Positions 58,501-64,000 of a stretch of 64,000 nt of DNA are shown piece after piece. The DNA is from Allacma fusca (Eukaryota; Arthropoda; Collembola; Symphypleona; Sminthuridae). The stretch spans positions 44,923,450 to 44,987,449 of the forward strand of contig OX359250.1 in assembly GCA_947179485.1 (NCBI GenBank), given 5' to 3'. Both the position numbers and the translations under genes were made by a program. The notes below the pieces were generated by a model. That model saw nothing but the letters and a program-made list of their open reading frames with translations. It had not been told where the DNA came from and searched no databases. Numbering within the stretch: position 1 is the stretch's first letter; each line of letters starts with the position of its first letter.

Positions 58501-60755
58501 TGATTTTTCAATTGCAACTTGCAAACAAAGCGCTACTACGATAATTAACTATATACCAACTTATTTAATTATATTAGAAACCATTATAACAAATGCAATC
58601 AAATATCAGCCTACACTAACTAACGTTTTTTACTTACTTGTACTCTTGTACGGCTTCAACCTGCTTTTTCAAATGTGTCGCTTCATAAAGTAAGTTTTGC
58701 AACAGAAGGTGATTTCTATCAACATCCTGACGGTGATTGAGAGCATCGTCCTTAACCAATTTCAGTCGTAATTTGGAAATTCGATTTAGATGTCGTAGCT
58801 TGTTTAACAATAATAATCCTTCCGTTTTCAATTCTTCCAATTCCTCCTAAATATAATTTAACAGCATTAAGCGTGGCATGGATCCATGATCTACAAGACT
58901 GGCCCTACTATTCCCGTTCATACGATAGTTTTGACCAGACACGGAATACGCTATCACCGGATATTATGACAACGGTTTTTATAACGAAAACGTAAATCAA
59001 GATTTAGAAAGCAAGAAAATATTTCGGCAATACGAAAACAAACGATAAACGGGTTTAAGTAAAAAGGAAAACGATAACATAAACAAGAAATATACGGTTA
59101 TTTTTGGTTTATAAACAATTCTGTCAAACCCCAGCCCAGTCGAGGGGTCAATCTTCTTGTCATCAAATAAAATCAGCTTAAAAGTGCGCTCATTGAATGC
59201 AACACGTTAGCATACACATGTTTTTATTAGCTATCAGTCCTGAGGTTACCTGCATTCAGCTTATTATTCTATAATAGTAGTAAAAGCAGTTCATAGTTGA
59301 GAATCCCGTATTACTAGCAACAATATATTTATACCTCAGACATTGCGTCACTCTGCCATTAGAACAATGGATACGAGCCCTTGAAGCTAACCTGTCAGTT
59401 TTTAAACGAATAGAGAAGGTTACTAACGTTGTAGAGCAAGTTCCAGAACAACCCGATACTATTAATTAGTCAGATGATAACGAAAGCCAACTTAAAGCAT
59501 TTCTATGGAATCAGAACAAGCATATAACCTACGGAAGTAACTTTTAGTAAAAGTGCATTTCTGGACGTTAATTCTGTCTTTCTGCGTAAAAAATAAGCAA
59601 GGCATAAAATTTGATGTACTCAATTGTTGAAATATTGTATTGACCTGATTTCATTGAAAGATGTGGCAAAAAAAAATATTTACCGTCAAGGGACGGCAGC
59701 CACCGTTGAACGACTGTTGCAAAGCTTGAATTTTTAAATCCCTGATATCTGAAGTATATATAGAATTACGAAGTCCTAGTTACCGGTTTGAATTGTAGAT
59801 TGTCAATGCGTTCACTACAAAATATGTTGAGTAAATGTTGACAAACAAATTAACAGCAAACTAATCCAATACAGTTATTAACCGTTTAACCGAAATTATT
59901 TGTTGTGAAAACCGTTTTTAACCATAAAAGTATTTCCAAAAACCGAAAATGAGAACAAATGAAAAAATTATGGAAAACAAACACTATTTTTCGGTTTTCC
60001 ATGTCTCGTATTACCATCAGTAAGTCTGTTCCTTTTCTGATACCGATTCATAAATTAATTACCCCAGGTTTGTAATACCCCACGTTACATATTACATTAT
60101 TAGTTAATCGTACCCGAAAAATCTGCAACGTAATGTAATTCTGCTCAACTAATAATAATAATGATAAAATAATATGTATTATGCACAGGGAATACTCCCG
60201 GCCCAAATCAAATTTACTTAAAAATAGTTTAAACAAGAAGATCAAATTACTACCTCATCAAAATTATCCGATAGCTTTAAATTGTAAATATCCTGCAAAA
60301 CTTCTTGAAATTCCTCCGAGGTTTCAAGGAACTCTTGGGCAGATAGGTCAATATTGGCGGCGACTGCTGCCTCTGACTCGTGCTTAATAACACTCTTCAC
60401 AAACAACAAGCACAACTTCATTATGAGAATCCAATCAAAGTATAAGAAATATTTCACATATTATTCCCTAAATACATAATCCACTGCTAACCTCATAAAC
60501 GTCTTTCTTGTCCAAGACAATGGGAGGATTCCGATCTCCACCACTCGCTTTGCTTCCCACATCTGATGAGCTATCTTTACTCGATGAAGTTGACTTACCG
60601 CCCTCCGATCTAGTTATGGTCTTTCGTGTTGAAGACGTCTCGGAAGTTTTTGCATCAGAGTCTCTGGGCATCTTCCTGTCGTCCTCTCTTGATCTAGTAT
60701 ATACTGTTCCTTTTGACCTGGGTCGGTCACGGTCTTTGCTACTGTCTTTAACCAT
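55529..60755 (-). CDS. THOC5: THO complex subunit 5
   Basis: A complete THOC5, a subunit of the nuclear THO/TREX complex that couples transcription to mRNA export. Fifteen minus-strand exons join in phase to 768 residues: 60492-60755, 60254-60394, 58638-58846, 58404-58479, 58142-58327, 57929-58061, 57696-57847, 57464-57581, 57152-57254, 56864-57062, 56612-56759, 56275-56475, 56066-56184, 55745-55932, 55529-55598. Family blocks include NHLLLQNLLYEATHLKKQVE, the EEIDLIPVDKFY stretch, PVQEFFGMNVW, LPIPLYCLFIQSCAYKDSLS, an acidic DEDEPEEDSDSDME segment, LYPGDNGMECPNPATFYHLR and GRPYVWAQKVSGLSFPS. Human THOC5 has 683 residues; the excess is mostly the Ser/Lys/Arg-rich N terminus. The start at 60755 (MVKDSSKDRDRPRS) is the first in-frame ATG of that exon; the frame extends upstream to an acceptor, so a further 5' coding exon is possible. 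Intron 2 is 1.4 kb and holds a decayed transposon. Confidence 0.95.
56010..56053 (+). repeat. (ATT)n microsatellite
   Basis: A TTA/ATT trinucleotide run, interrupted once by a T-rich stretch, fills much of the 133-bp THOC5 intron 13 and ends about 12 bp from its donor. Length change here would directly alter the smallest part of the intron. Confidence 0.9.
58890..60030 (+). mobile_element. Probable decayed hAT relic
   Basis: THOC5 intron 2 contains a stretch that, read on the plus strand near 59690-59735, gives TAATVERLLQSLNF before a stop, which resembles the conserved hAT C-terminal dimerisation motif (ERLFS-type). Flanking sequence is rich in AACGAAAAC and AAACCG words at the two sides. 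All frames are broken by stops, and I found no convincing inverted repeats or target duplication, so the limits are rough. Confidence 0.35.
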
Positions 60756-61579
60756 TCCTTCGTCCTTTCCGTTCAGCTGGTCTATGCAGTTTCGACTTTC
60801 GACTAAAACAGATACTTACTTTCATATTATGTAATTCCAACATGTTATTTCTGATTCGGTACAATAAGACCTGTCTCCCATAAGTCACTCGGACTAAAAT
60901 TGTAATCGTGAACAAATTAACGAAAAGTTTGGTACAAGCTTCATAGATGAATTATTACCTTATTGTGTCTGTGCCCTCCTTGGTCAACTCAAATCGACAA
61001 AAACTGGAGCCTCAAATCTGGAAAAAATAATTGTAACCGAAATTAATTAATTTAATATTATTACTTACTAAGTATTATTTACTTTTCTACAGCTTCAATC
61101 TTCATCCAACTATTTAACAACGACTGCCAATGTACTGTATGTAAATGGATATAAAGTCTAGTTTAATAACCAGAACTATGCCGTACTTTCCAATGCAGTA
61201 CTTGAAAAAATAAGTATTCTGAGAATACAAAATATTTTGTATTTCCAGCTCCTCAATCAATGAGCATAATTATACTTATTTTGTACTTGTGTTTTCAAAC
61301 GTTGTACTTAAGTACAAAATACTTATTCGTGTACTTTCAGAAAGTAGAAAATTATTTTGTATTTACTTACTTTTATAAGTTATCACTCTTGTATTTATCC
61401 ACTTCGTTGCGTCTTGTCTTTGCGTCCCGGTCATCTGTGTGTGCATTCAAACTACGCGCGAAACCTAAGGGTATCAACTTTGCAGCCCATTGTAGATGCA
61501 ACCTAAAGAAGAAGGTATAACTTCACGTCAGGCAAGTTGTTTCCTCTGAACCTACCCACACGCAAGATACCATATACAA
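60756..61579. other. THOC5 upstream region up to the satellite
   Basis: This stretch includes the probable THOC5 promoter or 5' exon (an acceptor-like TTTTAG at about 60803). At about 61180-61370 it holds a segment rich in AAGTATT..AATACAAAATA words in both orientations. Confidence 0.45.
61190..61370. repeat. MITE-like AAGTATT/AATACAAAATA segment
   Basis: GTACTTGAAAAAATAAGTATT, GAATACAAAATATTTTGTATTT and CTTAAGTACAAAATACTTATT recur in both orientations over about 180 bp, forming short imperfect palindromes. This kind of sequence is common at ends of small animal MITEs. No target duplication was identified. (Words given separately; none is claimed as an exact terminus.). Confidence 0.35.
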
Positions 61580-64000
61580 ATGCGTTGCAATACCATTGTA
61601 ATTTTAATAAATCCGATTTATCATTTTTCAGGTCTTATCTTTACCCGGTTTTTCCGCAGGAACTACCAGGACTATGGACCTATGGATAACATCAAAATGA
61701 TCCCAAAGACCATGCCTAGCGTTAAAAACTATCCAATTATCGTAATTTCAATAAATCCGACTTTTCATTTTTCGGGTCTTAACTTTACCCGGTTTTTTCT
61801 GAGGAACTACCAGGACTATGGACCTATGGATGACATCAAAATGATCCCAAAGACCATGCCTAGCGTTAAAAACTATCCAATTATCGTAATTTCAATAAAT
61901 CCGACTTTTCATTTTTCGGGTCTTAACTTTACCCGGTTTTTCCGCAGGAACTACCAGGACTATGGACCTATGGATGACATCAAAATGATCCCAAAGACCA
62001 TGCCTAGCGTTAAAAACTATCCAATTATCGTAATTTCAATAAATCCGACTTTTCATTTTTCGGGTCTTAACTTTACCCGGTTTTTTCTGAGGAACTACCA
62101 GGACTATGGACCTATGGATGACATCAAAATGATCCCAAAGACCATGCCTAGCGTTAAAAACTATCCAATTATCGTAATTTCAATAAATCCGACTTTTCAT
62201 TTTTCGGGTCTTAACTTTACCCGGTTTTTCCGCAGGAACTACCAGGACTATGGACCTATGGATGACATCAAAATGATCCCAAAGACCATGCCTAGCGTTA
62301 AAAACTATCCAATTATCGTAATTTCAATAAATCCGACTTTTCATTTTTCGGGTCTTAACTTTACCCGGTTTTTTCTGAGGAACTACCAGGACTATGGACC
62401 TATGGATGACATCAAAATGATCCCAAAGACCATGCCTAGCGTTAAAAACTATCCAATTATCGTAATTTTAATAAATCCGATTTATCATTTTTCGGGTCTT
62501 ATCTTTACCCGGTTTTTCCGCAGGAACTACCAGGACTATGGACCTATGGATAACATCAAAATGATCCCAAAGACCATGCCTAGCGTTAAAAACTATCCAA
62601 TTATCGTAATTTCAATAAATCCGACTTTTCATTTTTCGGGTCTTAACTTTACCCGGTTTTTTCTGAGGAACTACCAGGACTATGGACCTATGGATGACAT
62701 CAAAATGATCCCAAAGACCATGCCTAGCGTTAAAAACTATCCAATTATCGTAATTTCAATAAATCCGACTTTTCATTTTTCGGGTCTTAACTTTACCCGG
62801 TTTTTCCGCAGGAACTACCAGGACTATGGACCTATGGATGACATCAAAATGATCCCAAAGACCATGCCTAGCGTTAAAAACTATCCAATTATCGTAATTT
62901 CAATAAATCCGACTTTTCATTTTTCGGGTCTTAACTTTACCCGGTTTTTTCTGAGGAACTACCAGGACTATGGACCTATGGATGACATCAAAATGATCCC
63001 AAAGACCATGCCTAGCGTTAAAAACTATCCAATTATCGTAATTTTAATAAATCCGATTTATCATTTTTCGGGTCTTATCTTTACCCGGTTTTTCCGCAGG
63101 AACTACCAGGACTATGGACCTATGGATGACATCAAAATGATCCCAAAGACCATGCCTAGCGTTAAAAACTATCCAATTATCGTAATTTCAATAAATCCGA
63201 CTTTTCATTTTTCGGGTCTTAACTTTACCCGGTTTTTTCTGAGGAACTACCAGGACTATGGACCTATGGATGACATCAAAATGATCCCAAAGACCATGCC
63301 TAGCGTTAAAAACTATCCAATTATCGTAATTTTAATAAATCCGATTTATCATTTTTCGGGTCTTATCTTTACCCGGTTTTTCCGCAGGAACTACCAGGAC
63401 TATGGACCTATGGATGACATCAAAATGATCCCAAAGACCATGCCTAGCGTTAAAAACTATCCAATTATCGTAATTTCAATAAATCCGACTTTTCATTTTT
63501 CGGGTCTTAACTTTACCCGGTTTTTTCTGAGGAACTACCAGGACTATGGACCTATGGATGACATCAAAATGATCCCAAAGACCATGCCTAGCGTTAAAAA
63601 CTATCCAATTATCGTAATTTTAATAAATCCGATTTATCATTTTTCGGGTCTTATCTTTACCCGGTTTTTCCGCAGGAACTACCAGGACTATGGACCTATG
63701 GATGACATCAAAATGATCCCAAAGACCATGCCTAGCGTTAAAAACTATCCAATTATCGTAATTTCAATAAATCCGACTTTTCATTTTTCGGGTCTTAACT
63801 TTACCCGGTTTTTTCTGAGGAACTACCAGGACTATGGACCTATGGATGACATCAAAATGATCCCAAAGACCATGCCTAGCGTTAAAAACTATCCAATTAT
63901 CGTAATTTCAATAAATCCGACTTTTCATTTTTCGGGTCTTAACTTTACCCGGTTTTTTCTGAGGAACTACCAGGACTATGGACCTATGGATGACATCAAA
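61580..64000 (+). CDS. Open frame through the satellite, coding status doubtful
   Basis: Because 144 is divisible by three and the monomer has no stop in one frame, an ATG at 61580 (MRCNTIVILINPIYHF) opens a frame of at least 807 codons that leaves the window without a stop; an in-frame TGA lies just upstream at 61547. Each 48-residue unit contains NYQDYGPMDDIKMIPKT, MPSVKNYPIIVISIN and FHFSGLNFTRFF. Variant positions are nearly all amino-acid changing (S/L, T/I, F/Y, N/I, L/R, D/N), which argues against selection on a protein. No domain is recognisable. A chance open frame in a satellite unit is quite possible, and an exon-intron reading of each unit is an alternative. Confidence 0.2.
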   Translation, partial: MRCNTIVILINPIYHFSGLIFTRFFRRNYQDYGPMDNIKMIPKTMPSVKNYPIIVISINPTFHFSGLNFTRFFLRNYQDYGPMDDIKMIPKTMPSVKNYPIIVISINPTFHFSGLNFTRFFRRNYQDYGPMDDIKMIPKTMPSVKNYPIIVISINPTFHFSGLNFTRFFLRNYQDYGPMDDIKMIPKTMPSVKNYPIIVISINPTFHFSGLNFTRFFRRNYQDYGPMDDIKMIPKTMPSVKNYPIIVISINPTFHFSGLNFTRFFLRNYQDYGPMDDIKMIPKTMPSVKNYPIIVILINPIYHFSGLIFTRFFRRNYQDYGPMDNIKMIPKTMPSVKNYPIIVISINPTFHFSGLNFTRFFLRNYQDYGPMDDIKMIPKTMPSVKNYPIIVISINPTFHFSGLNFTRFFRRNYQDYGPMDDIKMIPKTMPSVKNYPIIVISINPTFHFSGLNFTRFFLRNYQDYGPMDDIKMIPKTMPSVKNYPIIVILINPIYHFSGLIFTRFFRRNYQDYGPMDDIKMIPKTMPSVKNYPIIVISINPTFHFSGLNFTRFFLRNYQDYGPMDDIKMIPKTMPSVKNYPIIVILINPIYHFSGLIFTRFFRRNYQDYGPMDDIKMIPKTMPSVKNYPIIVISINPTFHFSGLNFTRFFLRNYQDYGPMDDIKMIPKTMPSVKNYPIIVILINPIYHFSGLIFTRFFRRNYQDYGPMDDIKMIPKTMPSVKNYPIIVISINPTFHFSGLNFTRFFLRNYQDYGPMDDIKMIPKTMPSVKNYPIIVISINPTFHFSGLNFTRFFLRNYQDYGPMDDIK
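61599..64000 (+). repeat. 144-bp satellite with alternating A/B monomers
   Basis: Sixteen full 144-bp units plus a partial one run to the right edge; the anchor AACTACCAGGACTATGGACC recurs at 61661, 61805, 61949 and so on to 63965 with exactly 144-bp spacing and no indels. Type A carries TTTTTCCGCAGG and type B TTTTTTCTGAGG before the anchor; they alternate strictly, making a 288-bp dimer, until two B units follow each other at 63821 and 63965. A further variant of A (GATTTATC and CTTATCTTT in place of GACTTTTC and CTTAACTTT) marks units 1, 7, 11, 13 and 15. GATAACATC instead of GATGACATC marks units 1 and 7, pointing to block duplication. Homogeneity is otherwise nearly complete. Confidence 0.97.

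Overview
This is eukaryotic DNA from an invertebrate nuclear genome. It is AT-rich, its genes are split by many GT-AG introns (about 50 bp to 2.5 kb), and it carries DNA transposons, microsatellites and a satellite array. Every gene I recognise is animal: xanthine dehydrogenase, histidine decarboxylase, RFX transcription factors, THOC5 and a RING E3 ligase. A histamine-forming decarboxylase and the intron sizes would fit an arthropod, but I cannot name the species from sequence alone. I joined exons by hand and accepted them when splice sites, reading phase and, where available, family similarity agreed.

Layout, left to right. 0.9-2.5 kb (-): first four coding exons of xanthine dehydrogenase; the rest lies beyond the left edge. 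5.9-13.8 kb (-): a six-exon gene of unknown family, a predicted type II membrane or secreted glycoprotein ending in seven roughly 20-residue repeats. 17.3-19.2 kb (-): a two-exon RING E3 ligase. 25.0-34.6 kb (+): a complete 14-exon histidine decarboxylase with a 559-bp hAT-type MITE in intron 4. 36.3-40.1 kb and 43.5-46.6 kb (both -): two diverged RFX genes in tandem that share intron positions. 46.7-54.3 kb: a complete Mutator-like element (MULE). 55.5-60.8 kb (-): a complete 15-exon THOC5. 61.6 kb to the right edge: a 144-bp satellite with an alternating A/B structure that stays open in one reading frame to the end of the window.

The most notable unit is the 7.6-kb MULE. It has 174-bp terminal inverted repeats (two mismatches), a 9-bp target duplication, an intact transposase (three C2H2-like fingers, DDE core, SWIM finger) and a second spliced gene of 155 residues that I do not recognise. 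Its 5' region holds two copies of a leader-like segment, each ending in the same splice donor. It lies 123 bp upstream of the start codon of the downstream RFX gene, so it may alter that gene's promoter.

The second notable unit is the right-edge satellite. Monomers differ almost only inside a 62-bp segment bounded by good splice-site matches, and the 144-bp length keeps one frame open for about 807 codons. Whether it is transcribed or translated cannot be decided from sequence.
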